DNA from: Paenibacillus sp. cl123
GTDB lineage: Bacteria; Bacillota; Bacilli; Paenibacillales; NBRC-103111
Length of the DNA: 51,354 bases
Direction: 5' to 3'
Assembly: GCF_900101595.1 (NCBI RefSeq)
Contig: NZ_FMYY01000013.1
Span: 1 to 51,354 of the forward strand
The translations under genes were made by a program, and so were the position numbers. The notes under the pieces were generated by a model, which saw only the letters and a list, made by a program, of their open reading frames with translations, did not search any database and had not been told where the DNA came from. This document shows, in pieces, positions 1 to 6,739 of this stretch (positions are counted from its first letter, which is position 1; each line of letters begins with the position of its first letter).

Positions 1-115
1 GGAAAACCGTACAAATGCGCCTCGACTGGGGCCCAGCTATGAGTGTTGTGCGGAAAACCGTACAAATGCGCCTCGACTGGTAGTCAAACTATGAGCGTTG
101 TGCGGAAAACCGTAC
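1..115. repeat. 52-bp tandem repeat, window-start array
   Basis: Two full units and the start of a third are visible, each opening with GTGCGGAAAACCGTAC; the unit starts fall near -3, 48 and 100, so the period is 51-52 bp. The units continue with a CTGG block and, in the second unit, GTCAAA. The array may extend left of the window. The same motif order occurs on the opposite strand near 45.3 kb. I see no gene in positions 1-368 apart from this array and the 40-bp array that follows. Confidence 0.75.
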
Positions 116-198
116 TTCTTAGTTCGCCCCGGAATGAGAACCTCCCACGGTTACGGGAATTGTACGGCTGGCACACAGAGCAGCTGTACCAGGGGCAA

Positions 199-395
199 AG
201 TGCTTCGAGGAAATGGGAGGATTAAATGGCAGCGGCAGAGTGCTTCGATGAAACGCGAGGATCGGACGGCAGGAGCGGAATGCTTCGGTGAATGGAGAGG
301 ATCACACGCCAGGGGAGAAGGCTTCGATGAAACGGGAGGATCAGACGGCAAAGGAGGAGAGGACTCCGATGACACAAGGAGATCAAACGCTACTA
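199..395 (+). repeat. Degenerate 40-bp tandem repeat before the first gene
   Basis: About five imperfect copies with the motif GCTTCGATGAAACG then GGAGGAT recur at roughly 199, 239, 279, 320 and 361. Each copy carries a GGAG-like purine block and an ATG or ATG-like triplet. The last copies run into the start of the beta-propeller gene, so several in-frame starts are possible there. The array probably grew by replication slippage. Confidence 0.7.
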
Positions 396-1595
396 AGACT
401 GCTGCCGGTCCAGGGCCGCTGGTGCCTGCACAGCTACTACACGGTGTGTCCTTACGCGCCGGACGGCTCGGGACGTCTGCTGGCGGCAGGCGTCGACCCG
501 GCCCACGGCGCAGGCGAGGTGCTGGTGCTTTCGCGGGAAGGGGAAGTGCTGGACCGCTTCGGCCGGCAGCCGGTGGAGAAGACAGCATTTTATCATACGG
601 GCTTTTGGCAGACGTGGAGCCCGGACGCGCGTTATGTGTATTATCAAGCGGGTACTTGGGACGCTCCCCGGGTCGTTCGCCGCGAGTTGGCGACCGGGCA
701 TGAGCAGAGCATGGAAGGCGACGCGGAGGGAGCTCCGCCGAATGGAGAGCCGCTGATCTCCGGGCTGCTGGGCATGCTGTACGCCGCCGGCTACGGCAGC
801 GGGCTGTTTCGGCCCGAGCTGTCTCCCGTTCTCTTCGGAGACCGCGAGCGGCATGGCTTGTTTCGCTACAGCTTCGGGCCGGAGCGGTCGGAGCTGGCGC
901 TTAGCGTAGAGGAGATTTTACGCCGTCATCCGCAACGCGACCGCCTGCTTGCATCCGAGCAGGAGCTGAAGCGCAGACTGGGGGAAGACGAATCGCTAAC
1001 GCTGATGGCGTATTGCGTGCGCTGGAATCCGCAAGGAGACCGGCTGCTGTTTTATTTCGGCAATCACCATGTTGTGCCTTCGCGTGGGGAGCCCCGGCTC
1101 GGCTATGTGTTTACCTCGGACCGCGAACTCCGGGAGCTGCATCTGGCCGTCGATCTCAGCTACGGGCGCTGGGGCGTTCACTGGTCCTGGCATCCGGACG
1201 GCGAGCATCTCATCGGCTATGGGCCGGAGCATGACGACGGGTCGGGCCATTGCCTCGCCATGGTGAAATACGACGGCACCGGTTACCGGAAGATCAGCTC
1301 GCATCAGAGCGGAGGACATCCGAGCGTTTGCCCGGCCGATTTCAATCTGGTCGTAACCGACACCTACGGCGACACCGGCGAATTGACTTTTATCGATATC
1401 CGCACGGATACGGTGCTGAAGCAAATTTCGCTGCCGCGCAAGTATGGGGAGCGGCCGGCCCGGGGGAAAAATCCGTACTGGGTGGATTTGCATCCGGTTT
1501 TCTCGCCGGACGGCCGCTATGTCCTGGTCAACTGCTTCCAAGAAAACGGTCTATCCGCGCTTGCCGAGCTGGATGTGCGGGAGGCATTGGGATGA
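369..1595 (+). CDS. Oligogalacturonate-lyase-like beta-propeller protein (TolB-like fold)
   Basis: The 408-residue product resembles the oligogalacturonate lyase / WD40-like TolB propeller family. It shows repeated propeller-blade motifs: SPDARYVYYQ near residues 84-93, HPDGEHLIGYG near 275, GGHPSVCPADFNLVV near 315 and HPVFSPDGRYVLV near 375. Family members cleave unsaturated digalacturonate in the cytoplasm using a metal held by histidines. His residues lie in suitable motifs, but I cannot assign the metal site firmly. ATG 369 is chosen because AAAGGAGG lies at 350-357; in-frame starts at 288 and 327 lie inside the 40-bp repeat array and are less likely. The stop overlaps the next start (ATGA), so translation is coupled to the acetyltransferase. 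Function follows from fold and context; the exact substrate is inferred. Confidence 0.7.
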   Translation: MTQGDQTLLRLLPVQGRWCLHSYYTVCPYAPDGSGRLLAAGVDPAHGAGEVLVLSREGEVLDRFGRQPVEKTAFYHTGFWQTWSPDARYVYYQAGTWDAPRVVRRELATGHEQSMEGDAEGAPPNGEPLISGLLGMLYAAGYGSGLFRPELSPVLFGDRERHGLFRYSFGPERSELALSVEEILRRHPQRDRLLASEQELKRRLGEDESLTLMAYCVRWNPQGDRLLFYFGNHHVVPSRGEPRLGYVFTSDRELRELHLAVDLSYGRWGVHWSWHPDGEHLIGYGPEHDDGSGHCLAMVKYDGTGYRKISSHQSGGHPSVCPADFNLVVTDTYGDTGELTFIDIRTDTVLKQISLPRKYGERPARGKNPYWVDLHPVFSPDGRYVLVNCFQENGLSALAELDVREALG

Positions 1596-2188
1596 GCATA
1601 TGGAATTGGCTGGAGGGCGGTTATACGATGCCTGACCAGAGCACCTGGGGCCGAAGATTGGCCTGCTGGTGGGGCCGCAAGCTGGCTGTTCGCCGCCCGG
1701 GCGTATCGATTCATCCGACCTGCCGCATCAGCCCCGAGGCCCGGATCGCTCCGCGCAGCGGGCGCATCTCCATCGGAGCCGGCAGCACCGTTGGCCTGGG
1801 AGCCTTTGTCCAAGGCCATGTGACCATTGGCGAACGAAGCTCTGTGCAGGCGTATTCGATTCTCGTCGGCTACGGGACGGCGGAGAAGCCGGACGGCCTG
1901 ATTCGGATCGGCAACGATGTGCGGATGGCTTCCCACTGCATGCTGATTGCAGGCAATCATAATTTTGCCGATCCGGCTGTCCCGATCCGTACGCAAGGGT
2001 TGACCCTGCAGCCGATCGTCGTCGAGGATGACGTCTGGATCGCCGGTCGCGTCAATATTATGGCCGGGGTGACTATAGGCCGAGGCTCGGTGATCGGGGC
2101 CGGGTCGGTCGTAACCAAGGATATTCCCCCTTACAGTATAGCCGCAGGCGTGCCTGCCAAAGTCATTAAGAAGCGAGGAGGAGCATGA
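1592..2188 (+). CDS. Hexapeptide-repeat O-acetyltransferase
   Basis: The 198-residue protein has left-handed beta-helix hexapeptide turns (IAPRSGRISIGAGS, VTIGERSS, VTIGRGSVIGAGSVV) and the closing motif IPPYSIAAGVPAKVIKK of the maltose/galactoside acetyltransferase group. The likely catalytic His lies in the MLIAGNHNF segment near residue 131. Such enzymes move acetyl from acetyl-CoA to a sugar hydroxyl. It starts inside the stop of the upstream gene and its own stop overlaps the GH105 gene, so it belongs to a three-gene operon. It may acetylate an intermediate to stop futile re-entry; that is inference. The acceptor is unknown. Confidence 0.8.
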   Translation: MSIWNWLEGGYTMPDQSTWGRRLACWWGRKLAVRRPGVSIHPTCRISPEARIAPRSGRISIGAGSTVGLGAFVQGHVTIGERSSVQAYSILVGYGTAEKPDGLIRIGNDVRMASHCMLIAGNHNFADPAVPIRTQGLTLQPIVVEDDVWIAGRVNIMAGVTIGRGSVIGAGSVVTKDIPPYSIAAGVPAKVIKKRGGA

Positions 2189-3279
2189 GGATGAGTACGA
2201 GCAGCATAAAGAGCATGAACGTAAGGCCGTTAGAGGCGGCTGTCAAGCTGTACGATCATTTCGAAGCGCGGGAGCAGGTGAAGCATTATTACGGCTTGCT
2301 GGCCATATACGGGCTGGTGCAGGCGGCCGAGCTGGAGGCGGAACGTGGGGATACCGGTCTGCTGGAACGCTGCCGGGCGATTCTGGGCAAATTTCCCGAT
2401 GAGATCGAGCATCCGCGGTATAATTTCCCCAGCTATACGATCGGAGGCATTCCCAAGGCATACGCCTTCTATAAAAGGCTAATGCCCGAATCTGGCGGGC
2501 AGGTAACCGAATATGCCGAGGAGATGATGACGGCTCCGCGCGACCCGGAAGGCATCATGAAGCATCGTTATGAACCGGATCGCAATCTGATCTGGATCGA
2601 CGTGGCGATGGCGGTGACGCCGTATCTGCTGTTCGCGGGACTCGCGCTCGGCGAGGAGCGGTATATCGATGAGGCGGCCAGGCAAACGTTCCTGATGGTC
2701 GAACGGTTTATGGACCCGGACAACGGCTTGCTGCATCAATGCCTGAACTTTGTCGCTCCGGGTGTCTTCTCCGAGGATCACTGGAGCCGGGGGAACGGGT
2801 GGGGCTATATCGGCTTGACCGAGCTGGTCCGGCATCTGCCGGCAAATTCCCCGCATCGTCCGCAGGCGGAGCGGCTGTTCCGCGAGATGTCCGCTGCGTT
2901 GCTGCCTCATCAGTCGGAACGGGGGCTTTGGCGGCAGGAAATTCCGTTCGAATACTCCTATGAGGAATCGTCCGGCACAGCGCTGTTTTTATACGGCTAT
3001 GGGACGGGTATCCGCCTCGGCCTGCTGGAGCGGTCTGTCTACGAGCCGGCATTCCGCCGTGGGATCGAAGGGTTGTGGCGTCACTGCATCAATGAAGATT
3101 TCTCCACGGAACGCAGCTGCCCCGGATGCCTATGCCCCGGCGAAGGGAAGGAGAAGGGAACGGTTAAAGCTTATGTCACGCTTAAGCTGCCGCATCGCGA
3201 CGAGCCGCACAGCTTCGGACCGTTTATCCTTGCGTTGACGGAAGCTCATCTGAACGGCATCTCCGAGCTGAAGCGCTGA
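2185..3279 (+). CDS. GH105-type unsaturated uronyl hydrolase
   Basis: The 364-residue protein fits the YteR/YesR (GH105) family of (alpha/alpha)6-barrel enzymes, which remove the 4,5-unsaturated uronic acid left by pectin lyases. The probable catalytic Asp is D139 in WIDVAMA. The family motif appears as HWSRGNGW at 199-206. No signal peptide is seen, so it is cytoplasmic, acting on imported oligosaccharides. The length is typical. ATG 2185 overlaps the previous stop and follows a GGAGG block; ATG 2191 is an alternative start. With the lyase-like and acetyltransferase genes upstream it makes a coherent pectin or rhamnogalacturonan step, though the exact uronide is not shown by sequence. Confidence 0.8.
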   Translation: MRMSTSSIKSMNVRPLEAAVKLYDHFEAREQVKHYYGLLAIYGLVQAAELEAERGDTGLLERCRAILGKFPDEIEHPRYNFPSYTIGGIPKAYAFYKRLMPESGGQVTEYAEEMMTAPRDPEGIMKHRYEPDRNLIWIDVAMAVTPYLLFAGLALGEERYIDEAARQTFLMVERFMDPDNGLLHQCLNFVAPGVFSEDHWSRGNGWGYIGLTELVRHLPANSPHRPQAERLFREMSAALLPHQSERGLWRQEIPFEYSYEESSGTALFLYGYGTGIRLGLLERSVYEPAFRRGIEGLWRHCINEDFSTERSCPGCLCPGEGKEKGTVKAYVTLKLPHRDEPHSFGPFILALTEAHLNGISELKR

Positions 3280-3288
3280 TGAGCTGAT

Positions 3289-3327
3289 GCGTGTTGCTTC
3301 TCCGGATAATGCGGAGAAGCAACACGC
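3289..3327 (+). terminator. Strong hairpin after the uronide operon
   Basis: A perfect 16-bp stem (3289-3304 with 3312-3327) closes a 7-base loop nine bases after the GH105 stop. There is no clear T-run, so it may act as an mRNA 3'-end stabiliser or a weak terminator. Confidence 0.6.
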
Positions 3328-3355
3328 ACCCTGTTAAGCATGCAGCCGCGCGGCG

Positions 3356-3583
3356 CATCCGCTGGCTACGGACGCCGGTATGGACGTGCTCGAATAATGC
3401 GGTAACGCGGCCGATGCGGCCATCGCTGTCGCCTTCGCGCTAGGCGTCGTGGAGCCGTGTGGCTCGGGCATCGGCGGCGGCGGCATTCATGGGTTGGCCC
3501 TGACTGAGCAGGGAACGCTCTATGGAATTGCCGATCCGCGCCGGAAAGGAAAGTGGGCGGCCGGCCTGAAGCATGTGCAGTGA
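3356..3583 (+). pseudogene. ggt: Decayed gamma-glutamyltransferase (ggt) fragment
   Basis: One reading frame gives a recognisable gamma-glutamyltransferase piece. It begins AGMDVLE, meets an in-frame TAA at 3395-3397, then reads CGNAADAAIAVAFALGVVEP and SGIGGGG, the conserved N-terminal region. It then jumps directly to LTEQGTLYGIADPRRKGK, which belongs to the extreme C-terminus of the family. About 400 or more residues are therefore missing between two fused ends. No start or ribosome site is present. The fragment has an internal deletion plus a nonsense codon and is not functional. It sits just upstream of the tail module. Confidence 0.8.
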
Positions 3584-3678
3584 AGGCAGCAGTTACGGTT
3601 ACATGGACAGTGACGCATCCATGACGCAGAGCCGGCCGTATGATGGCCCTCCAGAGTCGCAAAACGCTCAAAAAACCG

Positions 3679-3687
3679 TGTTATTAT
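3679..3687 (+). promoter_or_regulatory. Candidate extended -10 promoter for the tail module
   Basis: TG-T-TATTAT fits an extended -10 element (TGnTATAAT with one mismatch), set in an A-rich stretch. A convincing -35 is not visible. Transcription would start near 3694, about 30 bases before the leader terminator and 270 bases before the first tail-module gene. Specialised phage sigma factors use other motifs, so this remains tentative. Confidence 0.35.
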
Positions 3688-3722
3688 GATAACGTGGAAA
3701 AGTTAGAAAAGAGCTGAACAAG

Positions 3723-3758
3723 AACGGCGGTTCCGAATCGGAGCCGTCGTTTTTGTTT
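3723..3758 (+). terminator. Intrinsic terminator in the leader of the tail module
   Basis: A 12-bp stem with two G-U pairs (3723-3734 with 3740-3751) and a 5-base loop is followed by TTTTTGTTT. This is a typical Rho-independent terminator. No intact gene ends just upstream. It therefore either insulates the tail operon or works as an attenuator between the candidate promoter and the first gene. Confidence 0.65.
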
Positions 3759-3962
3759 GCCCGGCAGGCACGTGAAGGCGCGGGGATGGACCGGAGGGAA
3801 ACGAGACGAGCCCGCCCGGACAGTGCCGAAGTCGGGCAGTCCCTGCCGCTGGCGGCGGGGCTGACTCTGGCCGGCTTTCCCTGGATAGAGCGTTCGGGCA
3901 GCAGGATGCCCGTCGCCTGCAAGAGTAAATTCAACGGAGAGAGGGAAGGGAGCAACGAAACG

Positions 3963-4205
3963 ATGACCAAACGCAAGACGGCGGAGGCGGAGGGCCTGGC
4001 GGTCCGCGAACCGGAGGCAGCGGCGGCGCAGGAAGCGCCGGGCCGGGCGGAGGCGCGCTACTCCAAGGAGCAGCTGCTGGAATCGAGGCAGTACTCGCAG
4101 CTGGAGAAGGATGTGCTGACAGCTTTGCTGGAGGACGAAGGCTTGTACACGCAAGAGGACGCGAAAGCGTTGATCGAACAATTTATGAAAAGGGCGGTGC
4201 TGTAA
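3963..4205 (+). CDS. Small protein upstream of tail sheath
   Basis: This 80-residue charged protein has an Ala/Glu-rich N-terminus and a helical C-terminal half with RYSKEQLLESRQYSQLEKDVL and a tail ending in FMKRAVL. Small proteins of this kind commonly sit directly before the sheath gene in PBSX-like and Paenibacillus phage tail clusters; their role is not known to me. ATG 3963 is chosen over upstream starts because the preceding codons run through the leader terminator. The sheath ATG follows its stop immediately. Its regular YSKEQ motif suggests a real gene, but no function is claimed. Confidence 0.65.
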   Translation: MTKRKTAEAEGLAVREPEAAAAQEAPGRAEARYSKEQLLESRQYSQLEKDVLTALLEDEGLYTQEDAKALIEQFMKRAVL

Positions 4206-5522
4206 ATGGCAGGAGGAACATGGACAACGCAAAATAAAGTGCGTCCGGGTGTGTATATCAATTTCGTAGGGGAAGGCAAGGCGGCAGGCGCGGTGGGCGA
4301 GCGCGGCGTCGTAACGCTGGCTTTGCCGCTCAGCTGGGGCGAATCCCGCAAAATCAAGGCGATCACCGCCGGCGACAACGTACGCGAGCTGCTCGGCTAC
4401 GATATCTCGGCTCCGGAGCTCGTGCTGGTGAAGGAGGCGCTCAAGCGGGCGAAAACGCTGCTGCTGTACCGCTTGAACGACGGCGTCAAGGCTTCCGCAG
4501 CCGCCGGAGCCTTGACCGTCACGGCCCGGTACAGCGGCGTGCGCGGCAATGACCTTTCGATGGTCATCCAGCCGAACGTGGACGATAACGCGAAATTCGA
4601 TGTCCGCACGCTGCTGGCGGGGCAAGCGGTCGACAGCCAGACCGCAGCGGATATTGCCGGCCTTCAGCCGAACGGCTGGGTAACCTTCAGCGGTACGGGG
4701 GCGTTGACGGCAACGGCCGGCACTCCGCTGACCGGCGGTACCGACGGCGCGGTCGCCAATCAGGATCACTCCGATTATCTCGGCGCCGTCGAGGTGCAGG
4801 AGTTCCATACGCTGGCGCTCGTATCCGGCGATGCGTCGCTTAAATCCGTCTACGCCGCCTTCATCAAGCGGCTGCGCGATTCGGAGGGCCGCAAGGTGAA
4901 GGGCGTGCTGGAGAACTATCCGTCCGCCGACCACGAAGGCATCATCAGCGTCAAAAACGGCGTTGTGCTGAACGACGGCACCGTGCTGAACGCCCAGAAG
5001 GCTACCGTCTGGGTGGCCGCCGCTACGGCGGGCGCTCCGATGAATCAGTCGCTGACGTACCAGGCGTACGATGACGCCGCGGATGTCGATACCCGCTACA
5101 CCAATTCGCAGCTCGAAGCTGCGCTGAAAAACGGCGAGTTCGTCTTCGTAGCAAGCAGCGGCCGGGCGATCGTCGAGCAGGATATTAACACGTTCAAGAG
5201 CTTCACGCCGACGAAGGGCCGAGCCTTCTCGAAAAATCGGGTGATGCGCGTGCTGGACGGCATTGCCGACGATTTCAAGCGGATTTTCGAATCGTACTAC
5301 ATCGGCAAAGTGGACAACCACGCGGACGGCCGCAATTTGTTCCGCAAGGAGTGTATCGCCTACCTGGACACGCTGCAAAGCATCGGGGCCATCCAGCAAT
5401 TCGATGCGAAGACGGATATCGTGGTGGAGCAGGGGACGGAGGCGGACAGCGTCTATGTCGAGCTGAACGTGCAGCCGGTCGATTCCATCGAAAAAATCTA
5501 CATGAAAGTGACGGTGAAGTAA
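4206..5522 (+). CDS. xkdK: Contractile tail sheath protein (XkdK-like)
   Basis: The 438-residue product starts with GGTWTTQNKVRPGVYINF, the hallmark N-terminus of PBSX XkdK-type sheath proteins, and ends with VELNVQPVDSIEKIYMKVTV, the conserved sheath C-terminus. Sheath subunits form the outer helical layer that shortens and drives the tube through the target envelope. The length is normal for the family and no frameshift is seen. It is the first large structural gene of the cluster, followed one base later by the tube gene, the standard order for myovirus-type tails. Presence of a full-length sheath shows that the particle is contractile rather than a flexible F-type tail. Confidence 0.92.
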   Translation: MAGGTWTTQNKVRPGVYINFVGEGKAAGAVGERGVVTLALPLSWGESRKIKAITAGDNVRELLGYDISAPELVLVKEALKRAKTLLLYRLNDGVKASAAAGALTVTARYSGVRGNDLSMVIQPNVDDNAKFDVRTLLAGQAVDSQTAADIAGLQPNGWVTFSGTGALTATAGTPLTGGTDGAVANQDHSDYLGAVEVQEFHTLALVSGDASLKSVYAAFIKRLRDSEGRKVKGVLENYPSADHEGIISVKNGVVLNDGTVLNAQKATVWVAAATAGAPMNQSLTYQAYDDAADVDTRYTNSQLEAALKNGEFVFVASSGRAIVEQDINTFKSFTPTKGRAFSKNRVMRVLDGIADDFKRIFESYYIGKVDNHADGRNLFRKECIAYLDTLQSIGAIQQFDAKTDIVVEQGTEADSVYVELNVQPVDSIEKIYMKVTVK

Positions 5523-5523
5523 G

Positions 5524-5991
5524 ATGGCATTTCTGGAGGCGAGAAATACGATCAGCGGCACAGAGGGCCGCGCTTATGCGACGATTGGCGGCCAAGTGTT
5601 CGAGATGTTTTACGTGAAAAAGCTGGAGGCCAAGGTAGAGAAGGAGAAAGCGGAGATCAAGACGCTGGGCCGCCGGGTTACCCAGCATCGGGCCAGCGGC
5701 TGGAAGGGCACCGGCTCGATGACGATTTATTATGTCACTTCGAAGTTTCGCGAGCTGATGCTGGACTATATCAAGACCGGCGTCGATACGTACTTCGATA
5801 TTATGGTCGTCAACGAGTCTCCGGCGTCCAACATCGGCAACCAGACCGTTGTCGTGAAGGGCGTCAACCTCGACAGCGTCATTATGGCATCTCTGGATAC
5901 GGAGGCTGAGGCTCTGGAGGAGGAAATCGCCTTTACATTCGAGGATGTCGAGGTGCTGAACGCATTCACGACTCTGCAGCAGCAGGGCTGA
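5524..5991 (+). CDS. xkdM: Tail tube protein (XkdM-like)
   Basis: The 155-residue protein matches the XkdM tube family: EARNTISGTEGRAYATIGGQV at the N-terminus, the central KTLGRRVTQHRASGWKGTGSM and a C-terminal acidic FEDVEVLNAF. Tube subunits stack as hexameric rings inside the sheath. The start follows the sheath stop by one base, so the two are translated together at high level, as expected for the two most abundant tail proteins. A hairpin lies just after this gene and may lower expression of the genes that follow. Confidence 0.92.
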   Translation: MAFLEARNTISGTEGRAYATIGGQVFEMFYVKKLEAKVEKEKAEIKTLGRRVTQHRASGWKGTGSMTIYYVTSKFRELMLDYIKTGVDTYFDIMVVNESPASNIGNQTVVVKGVNLDSVIMASLDTEAEALEEEIAFTFEDVEVLNAFTTLQQQG

Positions 5992-6020
5992 TTCAAGCAA
6001 AGCTGATTCCAGCGGGGAAC

Positions 6021-6044
6021 GAGGCCCCCATTGCCGGGGGCTTC
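6021..6044 (+). other. Intergenic hairpin between tube and chaperone genes
   Basis: A 9-bp stem (6021-6029 with 6036-6044, one G-U pair) with a 6-base loop sits in the only long gap of the structural operon. There is no T-run. It may protect the sheath-tube mRNA or attenuate downstream transcription. Confidence 0.5.
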
Positions 6045-6084
6045 GCCCTGAATATTTAACCAATCGAAAGCGAGGGGTATACCG

Positions 6085-6507
6085 ATGAGCGATTTGGCTG
6101 CATTTTTTGCCCAGAATGTGGTGGGCGAGGTAACGGAGGACGCGGTAGTCTCCGAACGGTTCAAGGACAAGGACGGACAGCCGGTGGCGTGGAAGCTGCG
6201 CAGCATGACCGAAGCCGAGAACGAAGAATGCCGCAAGGCGGCCACCCGCCGCATCAAAGGCAAAAACGGCTCGTACACGACAGAGACGAGTCCCGAGGAA
6301 TATATGGCGAGGCTGGCTGTAGCGAGTGTGGTGTTCCCGAATCTGCGCGATGCCGAGCTGCAGAAGTCTTACGGCGTGATGGGCGCGGAGACACTGCTGC
6401 GCAAGATGCTGCTGCCGGGCGAGTACACGTCCCTGATTCAGCGCGTTCAGGAGCTGAACGGCTTCGATCAGGATATGAACGAGCTGGTGGATGAAGTAAA
6501 AAACTAA
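6085..6507 (+). CDS. xkdN: Tail assembly chaperone, short form (XkdN-like)
   Basis: The 140-residue protein lies between tube and tape measure, exactly where lambda G or PBSX XkdN chaperones lie. It starts MSDLAAFFAQNVVGE and carries the conserved WKLRSMTEAENEECRKAA segment. The chaperone coats the tape measure before tube polymerisation and is not part of the finished tail. The last two sense codons (AAA AAC) form a -1 slippery site, so a fraction of ribosomes should make a 196-residue longer form. ATG 6085 follows an AGCGAGGGG purine block. The identification is by position and family features. Confidence 0.85.
   Translation: MSDLAAFFAQNVVGEVTEDAVVSERFKDKDGQPVAWKLRSMTEAENEECRKAATRRIKGKNGSYTTETSPEEYMARLAVASVVFPNLRDAELQKSYGVMGAETLLRKMLLPGEYTSLIQRVQELNGFDQDMNELVDEVKN
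6498..6504 (+). other. Programmed -1 ribosomal frameshift site A AAA AAC
   Basis: The heptamer A AAA AAC is in the correct phase (codons GTA AAA AAC) and directly precedes the TAA stop of the chaperone. Slippage by -1 enters a 56-codon open frame that ends at 6674. X XXY YYZ sites at this place are an established feature of tail assembly chaperone genes of lambda-like and many Gram-positive phages. A downstream stimulating structure is not obvious to me. Confidence 0.85.
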
Positions 6508-6674
6508 TCAACGAGGGCGACGGTGCGGCGAATTATGCCTACTACGCTCTCCATGAGCTTCATATTTTGCCTCATCAGCTCGTGGCGATGTCCCCGCGCG
6601 AGAAGGCGGCCATCTATGCGATGATCGATATCCGTGTGGAAAGCGAGAAGCGGGAGCGGGCAAGACGAAAATGA
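6504..6674 (+). CDS. Chaperone -1 frameshift extension (G-T type fusion part)
   Basis: This frame has no start of its own. Entered by -1 slippage at 6504 it adds LINEGDGAANYAYYALHELH and then LPHQLVAMSPREKAAIYAMI, ending with a basic EKRERARRK. The 'LPH...MSPREKAAIYA' pattern is typical of the second part of XkdN-region chaperones, where the extension binds the tape measure. The stop overlaps an ATG at 6671 (ATGA). Its conserved-looking sequence shows it is translated rather than chance. Confidence 0.8.
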   Translation, partial: LINEGDGAANYAYYALHELHILPHQLVAMSPREKAAIYAMIDIRVESEKRERARRK

Positions 6675-6739
6675 TCTCTGAACCGTCCGCTACAGAGCCA
6701 AGGGCGGCGGGAGAGCGCAGAAAGGAGGAAATGTGCACG

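Noticed and set aside
98..703. Plus-strand open frame across the leader repeats
   Set aside because: It overlaps the beta-propeller gene in another frame and is low-complexity repeat sequence.
3684..5561. Long minus-strand open frame opposite the sheath gene
   Set aside because: It is a GC-driven shadow of the sheath gene; no family motif and it crosses the leader terminator.
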